From Lysinibacillus fusiformis (GTDB taxonomy: Bacteria > Bacillota > Bacilli > Bacillales_A > Planococcaceae): 64,000 nt of DNA. Each line of letters begins with the position of its first letter. The first letter of the stretch is position 1. Positions 1 to 10,499 of the stretch are shown in pieces. The notes below the pieces were generated by a model. That model made no database searches. It saw only the letters and a list, made by a program, of their open reading frames with translations, and was not told the DNA's origin. Location of the stretch: NCBI GenBank assembly GCA_030027265.1, contig JASENG010000008.1, forward strand, positions 62,001-126,000, written 5' to 3'. Made by a program: the position numbers and the translations under genes.

Positions 1-1
1 A

Positions 2-1567
2 GTTCTAGACCAGTTTGAAAAGAACCTGGAGCTGTTGGTGCAGGAGGCTCAGAAGGAAATTGATCCATCTGTTGCAGAAGGGGCAGATAATGGAGACAAA
101 GAAAAGTATGAAGAGCTTATGTATACTCTAAATAATTATGCTGATAAAAATGAGTCGGTTGAATTAGCCTATGTATTGAATCAAAAAAATGGCAAGAGTT
201 ATATCGTCGGTGTAAACGGAGATGACTTATATGGAACTGAATATGCATTAACCGAGGAAATGAATAAATCTCTTTCAGAAGGTACAACAGAAATAAGTGA
301 TATATATGAAGATGAATATGGGATACATAAATCGATTTCAGCTCCTATTAAAGGTACGGATATGATTATTGGAGTAGATCTTGATGCATCGTTTATTCAG
401 AAACTATATTCGTCTATTTTAAATACCGCTATTATTGTTTCTTTAATTTTTATTGTAATTGGGGCAATCATTGCTTTCTTTGTTAGTAAGAAAATTATCA
501 ATCCGCTTATTTTGATTCGTAATTATGTCAGCCGAGTAGCTGATGGGGACTTATCAGTAAATGAGCTTCATATTAAAGGGAAAGATGAAATTGCTCAATT
601 AGCTGAAGGCATTCAAGGCATGGTAAGAAATCTAAATGAATTGATTGCTTCGATTTCTAAGAGTGGTGAGCAAGTTGCAGCTACTTCCCAGGAGCTGATG
701 GCTGGTGCAGAACAAACAAGCGAGTCCATCAATCAAATTACAGGGGCAATTCAAGAAGTATCAAGCGGAATGGAAAACCAAGTATCGCATATTGAACATA
801 TGAATGATAATGTAGCAACTATTTCAGGTAGCATGCAACAAATTACCGAAAATCTCAGTATGGTTGCAGACAATTCACAAAGTACAACAAAAATCGCTGA
901 AAATGGCAGCGAGGTGATTGAAAATGCAGTGGAAAAAATTCATATCACTTATAAAACAATTCAAGAAACTTCGGATGTAGTAAATCGTTTAAGTGATTAT
1001 ACGAAAGAAATTAGTGAGATTGTATCGATCATAACTGAAATAACAGAGCAAACCAATTTACTGGCATTAAATGCTTCCATTGAGGCTGCCCGAGCAGGCG
1101 AACATGGTAAAGGATTTGCTGTTGTGGCAGAAGAAGTACGTAAGTTGGCAGATCAATCGAAGGATGCAGCAAATCATATAAGAAGTAAAATTGAAATTAT
1201 TAAGGATGAAGCAACAAACGCAGTTAAATACATGGGAGTAGGATACAACACATTAAAAGAGGGGGTTTCATCATTTGAACACGTTGGTACGGACTTCACT
1301 AATATTTTGCAGTCGGTTAATCGTGTAAATGATCAGATTTTAGAGATTAACTTTGCAATCGGAGAAATAAATAATGGGGTACACCATATCTCAGCTTCGA
1401 TGAACGATTTAAGTGCAATCTCTACCCAAACCTCAGGGAATATCCAAAACGTTGCAGCCTCATCAGAAGAGCAATCCGCAACAATGGAAGAAATCACATC
1501 ATCAGCTGGCGTTCTATCTCAAATGGCTGACAACCTAAACGAAGCAGTGAATAGATTTAAGTTGTAG
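2..1567 (+). CDS. Methyl-accepting chemotaxis protein, 5' end cut by window
   Basis: Transmembrane receptor that signals to CheA/CheW. The frame is open from base 2, so the TTG at 35 is not the real start and the N-terminus lies outside the window. Numbering from base 35: extracellular sensor remnant to about residue 120, a membrane helix near 125-150 ([10 protein letters not shown]-like hydrophobic run ending in FFVSKK), HAMP about 150-205, then a long signalling coiled coil. The conserved hairpin tip is present ([19 protein letters not shown]). No CheR-binding pentapeptide at the C-terminus, which ends NRFKL. Ligand unknown. First of four receptors in 10 kb. Confidence 0.93.
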   Translation, partial: VLDQFEKNLELLVQEAQKEIDPSVAEGADNGDKEKYEELMYTLNNYADKNESVELAYVLNQKNGKSYIVGVNGDDLYGTEYALTEEMNKSLSEGTTEISDIYEDEYGIHKSISAPIKGTDMIIGVDLDASFIQKLYSSILNTAIIVSLIFIVIGAIIAFFVSKKIINPLILIRNYVSRVADGDLSVNELHIKGKDEIAQLAEGIQGMVRNLNELIASISKSGEQVAATSQELMAGAEQTSESINQITGAIQEVSSGMENQVSHIEHMNDNVATISGSMQQITENLSMVADNSQSTTKIAENGSEVIENAVEKIHITYKTIQETSDVVNRLSDYTKEISEIVSIITEITEQTNLLALNASIEAARAGEHGKGFAVVAEEVRKLADQSKDAANHIRSKIEIIKDEATNAVKYMGVGYNTLKEGVSSFEHVGTDFTNILQSVNRVNDQILEINFAIGEINNGVHHISASMNDLSAISTQTSGNIQNVAASSEEQSATMEEITSSAGVLSQMADNLNEAVNRFKL

Positions 1568-1634
1568 ATAATTGTAGAGGCACCAGATCCGCAAATAATT
1601 CAGTATTGTAAGCGGACCTGGTCCACAAAAAAAT

Positions 1635-1662
1635 GGCTCAACCAACTACGTATGGTTGAGCC
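1635..1662 (+). terminator. Hairpin terminator after first receptor
   Basis: Ten-base perfect arms GGCTCAACCA / TGGTTGAGCC with an 8-nt loop. It is preceded by an A run and followed by a short T-rich stretch, so it may act in both directions. Confidence 0.7.
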
Positions 1663-1867
1663 TATTTTCAGTGAATTTTGAGTAGTTTTAAAGGTTAAAT
1701 ATGGGGGAATGAATTCTAAGTCCGTGGAAACGATTTGTATCTAAATCGTGTGAAATTGTATGAGGAATTAGCATATGAAATGGGAAATGATACTATTTCA
1801 AGATAATTAATTCAATTTTATTCAACTATCAGTTATGGTAAAATTAAAGGAAAATAGATGATTAAAT

Positions 1868-1962
1868 AATCTTGCGATAAAGGCAAACCTATCGAAAGGC
1901 AGGGACGCAAAGCTACAGACCTAAAACAATGTTGTTATGGTGGCTGGGTTACCGAAAAAGAG
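1868..1962 (+). promoter_or_regulatory. Cyclic di-GMP-I (GEMM-I) riboswitch
   Basis: The conserved GEMM-I core is readable: AAAGGCAAACCTATCGAAAG, then GCAGGGACGCAAAGCTACAG, then a variable P3 arm and GGCTGGGTTACC. These are the hallmark blocks of the class I c-di-GMP aptamer: the GAAA tetraloop, the GGGACGCAAAGC joining segment and the GGGTTACC receptor side. It lies 85-180 nt upstream of the receptor gene at 2048, on the same strand, and is followed by an intrinsic terminator. It should couple receptor synthesis to cellular c-di-GMP. Whether the ligand turns the gene on or off cannot be decided by eye. Confidence 0.92.
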
Positions 1963-1977
1963 GGCTTTATATTTTAT

Positions 1978-2012
1978 AAATCCACCTTTTTAGGGTGGAT
2001 TTTTTTATTTTA
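1978..2012 (+). terminator. Riboswitch expression-platform terminator
   Basis: Arms ATCCACC / GGTGGAT around a T-rich loop, followed by a run of T. It sits between the c-di-GMP aptamer and the ribosome binding site of the next gene, the position expected for a transcription-attenuation platform. Confidence 0.85.
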
Positions 2013-2047
2013 TCGGAATGGTTTAAAAAAATAAGGAGGATAACACA

Positions 2048-4024
2048 TTGAAATTAGTATTTAAAAACACTATAGTTATTAGTTTGTTAATAACAATTTC
2101 GATGATAAGTCTATCTGCGTTCGGTTATTTGAAGGCAAAGGATTTTTTATATGAAAGATTTGAAGAACAAGCGTATAGCGAACTGGAATCTATTAAAGCC
2201 AATATAGATATATGGATAAAAGGCAAGCAAGAAACGATGCAATACATAGCTGAAGCCGATGAGCTTAAGGCAAATGATACAGGAAAAGCAGATGCTTTAG
2301 GGGGAAGAATTGCAGAGAAAATGGGGAACCCCGATGCCTTTGCTTATATGGATGCCCAAGGGTTCTTATATTTAGGCGGGGCTAAAATTCCAGTTTCAGA
2401 ATTTGAACATTTTCAAGGTGGAATGAACGAGCAGACAAAGACTTATAATCCAGTACCTTCATCATCCCCAAGTGTGAATGGTGCCCCAATTGTTTTGTCT
2501 TCCTCGCCAATATACGGCTATAATGGGGAAGTTGTTGGTGTAGCTTCAGGCGGGAACCAAATCGAAAGTCTTATGAATATTATTTCCAACGTAACATTGG
2601 GAGAGAGCGGTTACGTAACGGTCTTTACAAGTGACGGTACAATCGTTGTAGGGAAAGATAAAGAAGACACATTGAGTAAAACGATTGCAGACTATCAAAA
2701 TAGTGATTTAGACAAATTGGTTGAAGAAAGCATGAATGGCAAAAGTGATGTTATTGAAACAGATTTCAACGGTGAGGAAAGCTTAGTCTTTTATAGTAAA
2801 GCGAGTGAAATGGATTGGGGTATTATGATTTCAATCCCAACGAAAGAGGCATTTGCAGATGCAAATTCGCTATTAAATTACTTTATTATCATGACACTTG
2901 TCTTTATTGTGTTAGGTGCAATTATTAGCTACCTGATTAATCGTCGACAACTAAAGCCGATTCAGCAGGTCAATGATAAAGTTGAAGAATTGGCAACGAA
3001 TAACGGAGACTTAACGCAAAGACTTACAATCAACAGAAAAGACGAAGTTGGAAAACTTGCAAACAACTTCAATGCTCTTTTGGATAGTTTGCAGGAATTA
3101 ATCCGAGATATTCTTCACAAGGGTGAAGTTGTTTCCGATAGCACAACTGCTTTATTAGATCGTTCGGAAGAGATGATGCATTTATCGGATGATGTGACTA
3201 AAAATGTACAGCATTCAGCCGAAATATCAATCGAACAGGAAACGGGCAACAAAAATAATCTACAATCCATTCATGTCATTACACAAAGCGTCTCGGAAAT
3301 TAAAGATCATTCTTCTTTAGTATCCGAGAAAACAAAAAATGCCTACAAAGATGTCGAGAAGGCAAATGAAGAAATAAAAACATTGATAACCGAAATGGAC
3401 GATATTCAGGATTCAGTTCGAAGTTCGGCAGAGACTGTAAAGAAATTGGGCAATCGTTCATCTGAAATCGGGAATATTGTAAAAATGATCACTAGTATTA
3501 CCGAACAAACGAATTTACTGGCTTTAAATGCTTCCATTGAGGCGGCTAGAGCGGGTGAACACGGTAAAGGTTTCGCGGTTGTTGCCAATGAGGTTAAGAA
3601 GCTGGCAGGGCAGTCTGCTGAATCTGCTCAACAAATATCGGAGCTTGTTAACGAAATCTTATCTGATACTACAAGTGCTATAGTAGAAATAGAAGCTGGA
3701 TCAAATCAATTTGGAACAGGGATGGAAAGGCTAGAAGGGGTCAATGGAATTTTGCAAAATGTCTACCATTCCTCTCAATCTTCTTCCAATGAAGTAGACC
3801 TAATTTTTGTGGAGATCGAAACATTACTTTCGAAGGTGCAAGATGTCCAGCAAGTGATCAATGAGAATTTAAATCGATCTGTTGAATCGTCAAAATACAT
3901 TCGAGAAGTAGCAGCATCATCAGAAGAACAGTTGGGGTCAATCCAAGATATAACAACTTCAATTGAAAAAACGGCTCAATTTGCCGATGAACTAAAAGAA
4001 CTATTAAATCGATTTAAAATATAA
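2048..4024 (+). CDS. Methyl-accepting chemotaxis protein with dCache-type sensor, riboswitch-controlled
   Basis: Chemoreceptor of 658 residues. The TTG start follows AAGGAGG at good spacing. First membrane helix about 8-28, a large extracellular double-Cache-like domain about 35-275 (with the [19 protein letters not shown]-type stretch), second helix about 277-297, HAMP about 298-350, and signalling coiled coil with tip [19 protein letters not shown]. dCache sensors usually bind small ligands such as amino acids; the ligand here is not predictable. Its mRNA leader carries a c-di-GMP-I riboswitch plus terminator, so c-di-GMP should control its expression. It is followed by a strong terminator and transcribed towards the next receptor gene. 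Confidence 0.93.
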   Translation: MKLVFKNTIVISLLITISMISLSAFGYLKAKDFLYERFEEQAYSELESIKANIDIWIKGKQETMQYIAEADELKANDTGKADALGGRIAEKMGNPDAFAYMDAQGFLYLGGAKIPVSEFEHFQGGMNEQTKTYNPVPSSSPSVNGAPIVLSSSPIYGYNGEVVGVASGGNQIESLMNIISNVTLGESGYVTVFTSDGTIVVGKDKEDTLSKTIADYQNSDLDKLVEESMNGKSDVIETDFNGEESLVFYSKASEMDWGIMISIPTKEAFADANSLLNYFIIMTLVFIVLGAIISYLINRRQLKPIQQVNDKVEELATNNGDLTQRLTINRKDEVGKLANNFNALLDSLQELIRDILHKGEVVSDSTTALLDRSEEMMHLSDDVTKNVQHSAEISIEQETGNKNNLQSIHVITQSVSEIKDHSSLVSEKTKNAYKDVEKANEEIKTLITEMDDIQDSVRSSAETVKKLGNRSSEIGNIVKMITSITEQTNLLALNASIEAARAGEHGKGFAVVANEVKKLAGQSAESAQQISELVNEILSDTTSAIVEIEAGSNQFGTGMERLEGVNGILQNVYHSSQSSSNEVDLIFVEIETLLSKVQDVQQVINENLNRSVESSKYIREVAASSEEQLGSIQDITTSIEKTAQFADELKELLNRFKI

Positions 4025-4036
4025 ACTATAGATAAC

Positions 4037-4074
4037 AAATGTCCTTCATCAGATGGTTGATGAAGGACATTTTT
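4037..4074 (+). terminator. Strong terminator of the riboswitch-controlled receptor
   Basis: Fourteen-base arms AAATGTCCTTCATC / GATGAAGGACATTT with an 8-nt loop and trailing T residues, 13 bases past the stop codon. Confidence 0.9.
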
Positions 4075-4103
4075 AGTTGATGAAGTTAGTGGGTGTTGGC
4101 TGG

Positions 4104-4124
4104 AGGATGAAGGATGAAGGATGA
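4104..4124 (+). repeat. Three copies of a 7-bp microrepeat
   Basis: AGGATGA occurs three times in direct tandem, just before the 52-bp array. It echoes the GATGAAGGA arm of the terminator at 4037-4074 and may have arisen from it by slippage (inference). Confidence 0.75.
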
Positions 4125-4155
4125 AGGACAATTTTAAATGATGAAGCAAGAATTT

Positions 4156-4882
4156 GTCCGCGACAAGGGGTATCGCGGACAAATATGGAAGAGGGCAAGC
4201 GAGAGATGTCCGCGATAAAGGGTCTCGCGGACAAATATGGAAGAGGGCAAGCGAGAGATGTCCGCGATAAAGGGTCTCGCGGACAAAAATGGAAGAGAGC
4301 AAGCGAGAGATGTCCGCGACAAAGGGTCTCGCGGACAAATATGGAAGAGAGCAAGCGAGAGATATCCGCGATAAAGGGTCTCGCGGACAAATATGGAAGA
4401 GAGCAAGCGAGAGTTGTCCGCGATAAAGGGTCTCGCGGACAAATACCGAAGAGAGCAAGCGAGAGATGTCCGCGATAAAGGGTCTCGCGGACAAATATGG
4501 AAGAGAGCAAGCGAGAGTTGTCCGCGATAAAGGGTCTCGCGGACAAATATGTAAGAGAACAAGCGAGAGATGTCCGCGATAAAGGGTCTCGCGGACAAAT
4601 ACCGAAGAGAGCAAGCGAGAGTTGTCCGCGATAAAGGGTCTCGCGGACAAATATGTAAGAGAACAAGCGAGAGATGTCCGCGATAAAGGGTCTCACGGAC
4701 AAATGTGGAAAAGAGCAAGCGAGAGTTGTCCGCGACAAGGGATCTCGCGGACAAATAAGGAAGAGAGCAAGCGAGAGTTGTCCGCGACAAGGGATCTCGC
4801 GGACAAATGTGGAAAAGAGCAAGCGAGAGTTGTCCGCGATAAGGGGTCACGCGGACAAATATGGAAAAACCAAGCGAGAGTT
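4156..4882. repeat. Tandem array of fourteen 52-bp hairpin units
   Basis: Units start at 4156 and recur every 52 bases (4208, 4260, 4312 ... 4832); the last is one base short. Each unit holds an inverted repeat, TTGTCCGCGA - 9 nt - TCGCGGACAA, followed by a purine-rich linker (AAGAGAGCAAGCGAGAG). Variation is limited to a few positions, for example TATGGAAG/TACCGAAG/TATGTAAG, and the last four units are more divergent. It lies between convergent receptor genes and outside their terminators. The long open frames on both strands are a by-product: the period is not divisible by three and the unit lacks stop codons in several frames. It is not CRISPR, because there are no unique spacers. Confidence 0.95.
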
Positions 4883-4997
4883 GTCCAGAAGAACTGCTGG
4901 GGAACGAATCAGTTCAATGAGGCATTTCTTTGTTTTAAAACAGAGTGTCAAAACCTATTTTATTTGGATATATATTCATTAATACTGCTTTAATATA

Positions 4998-5040
4998 AAA
5001 ACAAGTGGAGAAAACGATCAACGTTTTTCTCCACTTGTTT
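4998..5040 (-). terminator. Terminator of third receptor gene
   Basis: Long arms reading AAACAAGTGGAGAAAA on one side and its complement on the other, about 30 bases past the minus-strand stop codon, with T-rich sequence following on the minus strand. Confidence 0.85.
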
Positions 5041-5070
5041 AATTTTTTTGTGCCAACTGGTCTTATTAAG

Positions 5071-6780
5071 TTACGAAATCTTAAATGTGTTGACCACATT
5101 GCGGAGGTCTTCAGCCATTTTTGCGAGTGCATGGGATGAGGCTGTAATTTCCTCCATAGAGGCAAGCTGTTCTTCCGCGCCTGCTGCAACGGTTTGAGAA
5201 TTGGCAGAAGCCTCTTCGGCACTCTTAGAAACATTTTGAATCTGGGAGCTCATCTGTTCAACAGCTGCTGCAATTTCCTCGGATGTTGCAGAAACTTCTT
5301 CTGATTTCGTTGAGACGTCCTTCGCGGAATGAAGAATTTTTCCAAAGGATTCTCCTGTTTCAGTGATTAAATGCAAACCAGACTCTACTTCAGAAGTACA
5401 TTGCTCCATCGAAGCAACAGCTTCCATTGTGTTATTTTGAATGTCTGAAATCAGGTGGGTAATCTGCTCTGCTGAACGTCTTGACTCCTCAGCCAGTTTT
5501 CTAACTTCCTCAGCAACCACGGCAAAGCCTTTGCCATTTTCGCCTGCTCTTGCTGCTTCAATTGCTGCATTCAGGGCCAATAAATTCGTTTGTTCAGAAA
5601 TTCCAGAGATTACGCCTACAATTTTTTCAATCTCTGCAGAACGATTTCCCAGACCTTTAATAACGCTTGATGAAGCAAGAACCGTATTGTTAATAGATTT
5701 CATTTGCTCAATCGTTTTATTTAATGCTACATTACCTCGCTCTGATTCTTCAGTTGTAGATTTAGAATGCTCAGAAACCAAGGAAATGGAATTGGCAATT
5801 TGACCAATGCTTACTGCTGTTTCTTGTGTTGCAACCGAAATTTCATCAGTTGCTGCAACTGCGTTTTCAGCTCCTGCTGCCAGGAAAGAACTTGCTTCGG
5901 CAATATGCTGGGAGGCATTGCTTGTTTCTTCTGCACTTGCAATCAATTGCTCAGAAGATGCTGCGACATGATCGGATGATTCACGTACTTTCATAATTAG
6001 ACCTTTTAATTGATTCAACATTTCATTGAATGAATGTGCAAGTGTCCCCATTTCGTCCTTAGATACATATGTACTTTGAACGGTTAAGTCTCCCTGCTCT
6101 GCCTGTTTCATCAAACTTTCCATTTCTTTCGTTGGTTTTGAAATAAGTTGAGAAATAATCCAGCTTAATCCAATATAAAGAACTAATGCAATAGCAATGA
6201 TAACTAGCAATAGAGTCGTGGATGACTGAATATCTTTTTCATTTTGATCATTAACAGCTTTTGCATCTTCACTATTTATCTCAATAATTTGAGTATAAAT
6301 ATCATCTATCTCATTTAAAATTGGGGCAACTTCCGCTACGTAAAGTGCGTAGCTTTCAGCGTTTTGGTTTTCTTTGGCTAGACCCAGTAGCTGTTCTTTG
6401 AATGGTTGGAATTCAGAGGACAGTTCATTGATTCTATCTAATCGCTCCAATTCACTAGGATCATCTGTATTGTAAGATGCCCTTAGCTCTTGATTGGTTT
6501 TAATTCTTTCATCTACTGCAGTTAATAGTTCCTCGTTACGTTCTTTTTCCGTATTAACCATTAATTCGATTAATGCCAACCGTACAAATATTGAATTGCT
6601 TCTCAATTCACTGACTGTTTCGATTGGTGTCAGCTTGTTATCGTACATATCCTCTAAAGAGTTGCCCATTTTGTTGAATTGCATAAAACTTATTCCGCCA
6701 ATTAGTAAAAGGCTGATAAGTGTAACGACCAAAAGCAGGGTAAACTTTTGGTTCATTTTTAAATTTTTGATCCACTTCAT
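5071..6780 (-). CDS. Methyl-accepting chemotaxis protein, four-helix-bundle sensor type
   Basis: Chemoreceptor of 569 residues. I chose ATG at 6780 ([13 protein letters not shown]) because GGAGAAAACATC precedes it; the frame continues 32 codons upstream without a ribosome site. Helix 1 is about 12-32. The extracellular part (about 33-185) is all-helical with charged coiled segments, typical of the 4HB_MCP family. Helix 2 is about 188-210, then HAMP and the signalling domain with tip [20 protein letters not shown] twitching-like '[10 protein letters not shown]' stretch precedes helix 2, as in many 4HB receptors. Transcribed convergently with the receptor at 2048 and separated from it by the 52-bp array. 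Confidence 0.92.
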   Translation of the reverse strand: MKWIKNLKMNQKFTLLLVVTLISLLLIGGISFMQFNKMGNSLEDMYDNKLTPIETVSELRSNSIFVRLALIELMVNTEKERNEELLTAVDERIKTNQELRASYNTDDPSELERLDRINELSSEFQPFKEQLLGLAKENQNAESYALYVAEVAPILNEIDDIYTQIIEINSEDAKAVNDQNEKDIQSSTTLLLVIIAIALVLYIGLSWIISQLISKPTKEMESLMKQAEQGDLTVQSTYVSKDEMGTLAHSFNEMLNQLKGLIMKVRESSDHVAASSEQLIASAEETSNASQHIAEASSFLAAGAENAVAATDEISVATQETAVSIGQIANSISLVSEHSKSTTEESERGNVALNKTIEQMKSINNTVLASSSVIKGLGNRSAEIEKIVGVISGISEQTNLLALNAAIEAARAGENGKGFAVVAEEVRKLAEESRRSAEQITHLISDIQNNTMEAVASMEQCTSEVESGLHLITETGESFGKILHSAKDVSTKSEEVSATSEEIAAAVEQMSSQIQNVSKSAEEASANSQTVAAGAEEQLASMEEITASSHALAKMAEDLRNVVNTFKIS

Positions 6781-7025
6781 GATGTTTTCTCCTTTGCCGT
6801 GATGAATGTCTGATAGATTTGTATGATAAAAATCTCCATAATGATTATATCGATGGATAAACGTAAATATTAACACTAGGAAGATAGTTTTCTTTTATCT
6901 AAAATCTTCCTTTTTTATTACAATTAAAAGAATATTGCAGTTAAAATTTGCTATCTATGAACAGTACTTACTATGTGCTATTATTCTAAAAGATAATGTT
7001 GTTAATGTAACAGGAGGAAATACCT

Positions 7026-8132
7026 ATGGTTTCTATGAAGAACCTCACTTCTTACTCCCGAAAAAAGCCTATAAAGAGAGGTTTTTCAGAGGATCAAGTA
7101 CAAGTTCAGTATGATGACTTGCTCCCTTTTATCGAGAAGAGTGGGGGTAACCATGTATCACATCTTATTTTTTTGCAAGATAAAGAACAGTTTTGGACTA
7201 AAGATTTGAATGTATTGATTGTGTATAAACAAATTTTTAATAAATATGTCGTACTTGGAGATCCTATCGGCGATGAATCAAAAATTCACGATGCTATTAA
7301 AGAATTTAATGAGTTTTGTAAGCATAACAGGGCAAAACCCATTTATTATCAAGTAAATCCCAGTTATATGCAACTCTACCATGATGCTGGATTTCGATTT
7401 ATGAAGTTGGGGGAAGAGGCGCTTATTAAGCTTGATGATTTTTCTTTAGAAGGGAAAAGGGGTGCAAAGCTTCGTACCAGGCTCAATAAATTTACACGCA
7501 ACGGCTATACATTTCGTGTTGTAGAGCCGCCTCATTCTGCTAAATTGATTTCCGAGATTAAGAGTATTTCAGATTGTTGGTTAGGAACTGAGAAAGAAAA
7601 GGGTTTTTCTGTGGTTTCTTTTAAAGAAGATTATGTTTCTAGGTTTCCTGTAGCTCTATTACATAATTCAGATGGGAAAATTATCGCTTTTGCCACATTG
7701 GCAACGGATTATAAGGAAACAACAACGATTGATCTTATGAGGAATTGCCAGCAGAGTCCACACGGAACAATGGATGTATTGTTTTCTAGAATTATTATGT
7801 GGGCGAAAGATTCTGGCTATCGAAAATGCAGTTTAGGAATGGCGCCGCTTGCTAATGTAGGGAATTATAAACATTCATTTATTAGTGAAAAAATGATTTA
7901 TTATGTATATCGCTATGGCAATAAAAAGTACAACTTTAAAGGGTTGAAAGAGTTTAAAGGCAAATTTGCGACAGATTGGGAACCAAAATATCTTGCCTAT
8001 AAAAAATCATTTTTACCAGTTATATTCTTGCAATTAGTATTATTGATTAATCGCAAAAATCATTCCCAGAAAACGGTCTTAAGAAAGAACGAGGTTTGGA
8101 AGGAAATAGCGCGGAAAGTGCGGTTCGAATAA
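7026..8132 (+). CDS. DUF2156 / MprF C-terminal-like aminoacyl-lipid transferase, without flippase domain
   Basis: 368 residues matching the soluble catalytic half of MprF (phosphatidylglycerol lysyl/alanyl transferase), a double GNAT-like fold. Recognisable features: VVLGDPIGDES near residue 76, YYQVNPSYMQLYHDAGF near 110, the basic KLRTRLNKFTRNGY stretch near 150, and the SLGMAPLANVG plus KFATDWEPKYLAYK motifs in the C-terminal third. The eight or more membrane helices found in full MprF are missing; only one hydrophobic stretch (SFLPVIFLQLVLLI) lies near the C-terminus. RBS CAGGAGG fits the ATG. Family role: aminoacylation of lipids using aminoacyl-tRNA. Which amino acid or acceptor is used here is unknown. 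A gtrA gene follows after 76 bases. Confidence 0.82.
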   Translation: MVSMKNLTSYSRKKPIKRGFSEDQVQVQYDDLLPFIEKSGGNHVSHLIFLQDKEQFWTKDLNVLIVYKQIFNKYVVLGDPIGDESKIHDAIKEFNEFCKHNRAKPIYYQVNPSYMQLYHDAGFRFMKLGEEALIKLDDFSLEGKRGAKLRTRLNKFTRNGYTFRVVEPPHSAKLISEIKSISDCWLGTEKEKGFSVVSFKEDYVSRFPVALLHNSDGKIIAFATLATDYKETTTIDLMRNCQQSPHGTMDVLFSRIIMWAKDSGYRKCSLGMAPLANVGNYKHSFISEKMIYYVYRYGNKKYNFKGLKEFKGKFATDWEPKYLAYKKSFLPVIFLQLVLLINRKNHSQKTVLRKNEVWKEIARKVRFE

Positions 8133-8208
8133 TGGGAGAAGGGATCTTTCCTAAAGTGCAATTAATGCTTGTTTGGCCACTTGAAGGAAAGAATCGGAAA
8201 GGGTAGAG

Positions 8209-8610
8209 ATGCTGCTAAGAAAAGCGTTAATCTTAAAGTTTTTAAAATATAGTTTTGTAGGTTGTATTAGTACGGCAATCTATTTTCTCGCAGTCTTTGT
8301 TTTAATCGAAGGAGTGCATATGGACCCCGTTGCGGCGTCTGCAGTTTCGTTTATCATAATGACTGTCGTGTCGTTTTTTCTAAATGTAAAGTATACATTT
8401 GGAAGTCGTATTACTCAGCAGAAGGCCTTTCGTTTTATAACGGTATCTGCAATAGGATTTATATTGAATTTCTTGCTGATATTTTTCATTGTGCATATTT
8501 TCGCCTTCCATTATTTCGTTGGAGAATTGGTTACAATTTTGGTGATTCCTTTTGTTAACTTTTTATTAAATAATTATTGGACCTTTCAATCGCACCATGA
8601 ATCAACTTAA
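8209..8610 (+). CDS. GtrA family membrane protein
   Basis: 133 residues with four predicted membrane helices (about 10-30, 38-58, 75-95, 103-122). It carries the GtrA signatures FLKYSFVGCISTAIYF, FFLNVKYTFGS and FLLNNYWTF. GtrA-like proteins are thought to move polyprenyl-phosphate-linked sugars across the membrane. RBS AAAGGG precedes the ATG. It lies directly downstream of the DUF2156 gene on the same strand with no terminator between them, so co-transcription is likely; a joint role in envelope modification is inference. Confidence 0.88.
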   Translation: MLLRKALILKFLKYSFVGCISTAIYFLAVFVLIEGVHMDPVAASAVSFIIMTVVSFFLNVKYTFGSRITQQKAFRFITVSAIGFILNFLLIFFIVHIFAFHYFVGELVTILVIPFVNFLLNNYWTFQSHHEST

Positions 8611-8676
8611 GTCAAATTCATATTAGGAAATATCATTTCATCAAAGAAAATCAAAACTAGATTAAGGAAGAAAAAT

Positions 8677-10362
8677 ATGAAAATAAAATTAGGCACTAAA
8701 ATCAATTTCATCGTTATAGTCGTTATTCTGTTACTTTCAACGGTTATTGGAATTGTTGTAAATATTGAAGTAAGAGCAGGAATTAAGGAATTTGCCGTTG
8801 AAAAAGCACAAGCAGATTTGAAACAATCAAATAGCTTCATAGATAGCAAGTATCCTGGAGATTGGGAGATTAAGGATAACAAACTCTATAAAGGCTCTAC
8901 TATGATGAATGACAATACAGATATAGTAGATGAAATAGGTGAAAACACTGGGGATACTGTAACAATCTTTCAAGAAGATACTCGTGTGACGACAAATGTC
9001 TTAAAGGATGGACAACGTGCAGTAGGAACACAGGTCTCCCAAGAAGTTGCAGATATTGTACTTGCAAAAGGCGAGCAATATTTAGGGGAAGCAAATGTAC
9101 AGGGGAATATCTATCAGGCTGCTTACATGCCACTAAGAAATGCGCAGGATGAGATTATCGGAATTCTTTATGTAGGGGCTCCACAAGATATTATTGATAG
9201 TATTATTTCAAAAGTACTTAAAGGGTTTTTAATAGTATTGATTATTGCTATTGTGTTATCTGGTATCGGAGTTTACTTCTTTACTAGAAGAATTGAAAAG
9301 CGATTAAGCCGTATGTCCTCGGCTCTTCAATTAGCTGGGAAGGGTGATTTCACATCCGTTATAGAAGATAATACTGGGGATGAATTAAGTGATTTAGCTG
9401 CAAGTTTTAATCTGATGACTCAGAACTTGAAGACGATGATCAACGAAGTAACTACTTCTTCCATTCACCTTTCTAATGCGGCTGAGGAACTTCTGGCCAG
9501 CTCAGAGGAATCAACAGCAGCAACAAATCAGGTAGCGGTCTCGATTACAGAAGTTGCAAAAAATGTTGAGACGCAAGGGAAGAACACAGAGGAAAGTGCA
9601 CACGCAATTGATGGAATCACGATAGCCATTACAAGAATTGCGGATAATGCATCTAAAGTAGCCGAGTCCTCAGTAGAATCTACAACTCAATCCGAGTTAG
9701 GGTATAAGAATGTTCTTAATGTCATTAATCAAATGAATACTATTTCTCAAGCGAATTCAGGAACGAACCAAGTGATTCAAGAGTTAGAGAGTAAATCTGA
9801 AGAAATTGGCAATATTATTGAAGTCATCACGAATATTGCCAACCAAACCAATTTACTTGCCCTGAATGCAGCCATAGAATCTGCGCGTGCAGGGGAACAC
9901 GGAAAAGGCTTTGCAGTAGTTGCCGATGAAGTACGTAAACTGGCAGAACAATCTAGCACTTCCGCAAATCAAATCGCAGAGATTATTGGAAAAATTCAAC
10001 ATGAAACGCAAAAAGCTGTTCAGATGATGGAAAAAGCAAACCAAGAGGTAACCAATGGTGTAAATTTAGCTGAAGAAACAGGTAAAACATTCAATGTCAT
10101 CAAACACGCCATCGAGGATTCAGCTATGCAAACACAAGAGCTATCTGCTATTTCTGAAGAGTTATCAGCAAGTGTGCAGCAAGTAAATGCCTCCATTGAA
10201 GAAGTGGCCCAATTAGCAAAAGTAACTTCAGATAATGCAGGACAAATTGCAACAGTAACAGAAGAACAGCTGGCAGCAACAGAAGAAGTCGCAAATGCCG
10301 CCGCCTCTTTAACAAAGCTAGCAGAAAACCTTCGTGAACTGGTCAATAAATTTACGATTTAA
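8677..10362 (+). CDS. Methyl-accepting chemotaxis protein with single-Cache sensor
   Basis: Chemoreceptor of 561 residues. Helix 1 about 9-30; extracellular single Cache domain about 32-180 with the characteristic [20 protein letters not shown] and VGTQVSQEV segments and a [20 protein letters not shown] end; helix 2 about 184-206; HAMP about 207-260; signalling domain with tip [29 protein letters not shown] precedes the ATG. The terminator hairpin follows 15 bases after the stop. It may read through from gtrA (66-base gap), but a separate promoter is possible. Confidence 0.93.
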   Translation: MKIKLGTKINFIVIVVILLLSTVIGIVVNIEVRAGIKEFAVEKAQADLKQSNSFIDSKYPGDWEIKDNKLYKGSTMMNDNTDIVDEIGENTGDTVTIFQEDTRVTTNVLKDGQRAVGTQVSQEVADIVLAKGEQYLGEANVQGNIYQAAYMPLRNAQDEIIGILYVGAPQDIIDSIISKVLKGFLIVLIIAIVLSGIGVYFFTRRIEKRLSRMSSALQLAGKGDFTSVIEDNTGDELSDLAASFNLMTQNLKTMINEVTTSSIHLSNAAEELLASSEESTAATNQVAVSITEVAKNVETQGKNTEESAHAIDGITIAITRIADNASKVAESSVESTTQSELGYKNVLNVINQMNTISQANSGTNQVIQELESKSEEIGNIIEVITNIANQTNLLALNAAIESARAGEHGKGFAVVADEVRKLAEQSSTSANQIAEIIGKIQHETQKAVQMMEKANQEVTNGVNLAEETGKTFNVIKHAIEDSAMQTQELSAISEELSASVQQVNASIEEVAQLAKVTSDNAGQIATVTEEQLAATEEVANAAASLTKLAENLRELVNKFTI

Positions 10363-10377
10363 TAATTGTTTCTTAAG

Positions 10378-10415
10378 AACGCTACTAATCCATGATTGGA
10401 ATTGGTAGCGTTTTA
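10378..10415 (+). terminator. Terminator of fourth receptor gene
   Basis: Arms AACGCTACTAAT / ATTGGTAGCGTT with a short loop and trailing T residues, just past the stop codon. Confidence 0.85.
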
Positions 10416-10499
10416 AATTTGGTGCAAAGTGTAAAAGGAAGCCTTTTATTTTTTTCGAGTCCATTAAATTTTTTTGTTTTCGACCAGCAATAATATAAT

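Noticed and set aside
3976-4850. Three long overlapping minus-strand open frames (224-249 codons) and several plus-strand ones with peptide repeats such as ICPRDPLSRT
   Set aside because: They are translations of the 52-bp array in all frames. The period is not a multiple of three, the same peptides appear shifted in each frame, and there is no ribosome site; the array is non-coding.
4156-4882. CRISPR array
   Set aside because: Direct repeats are contiguous; the segments between palindromes are themselves repeated, not unique spacers, and no cas gene is nearby.
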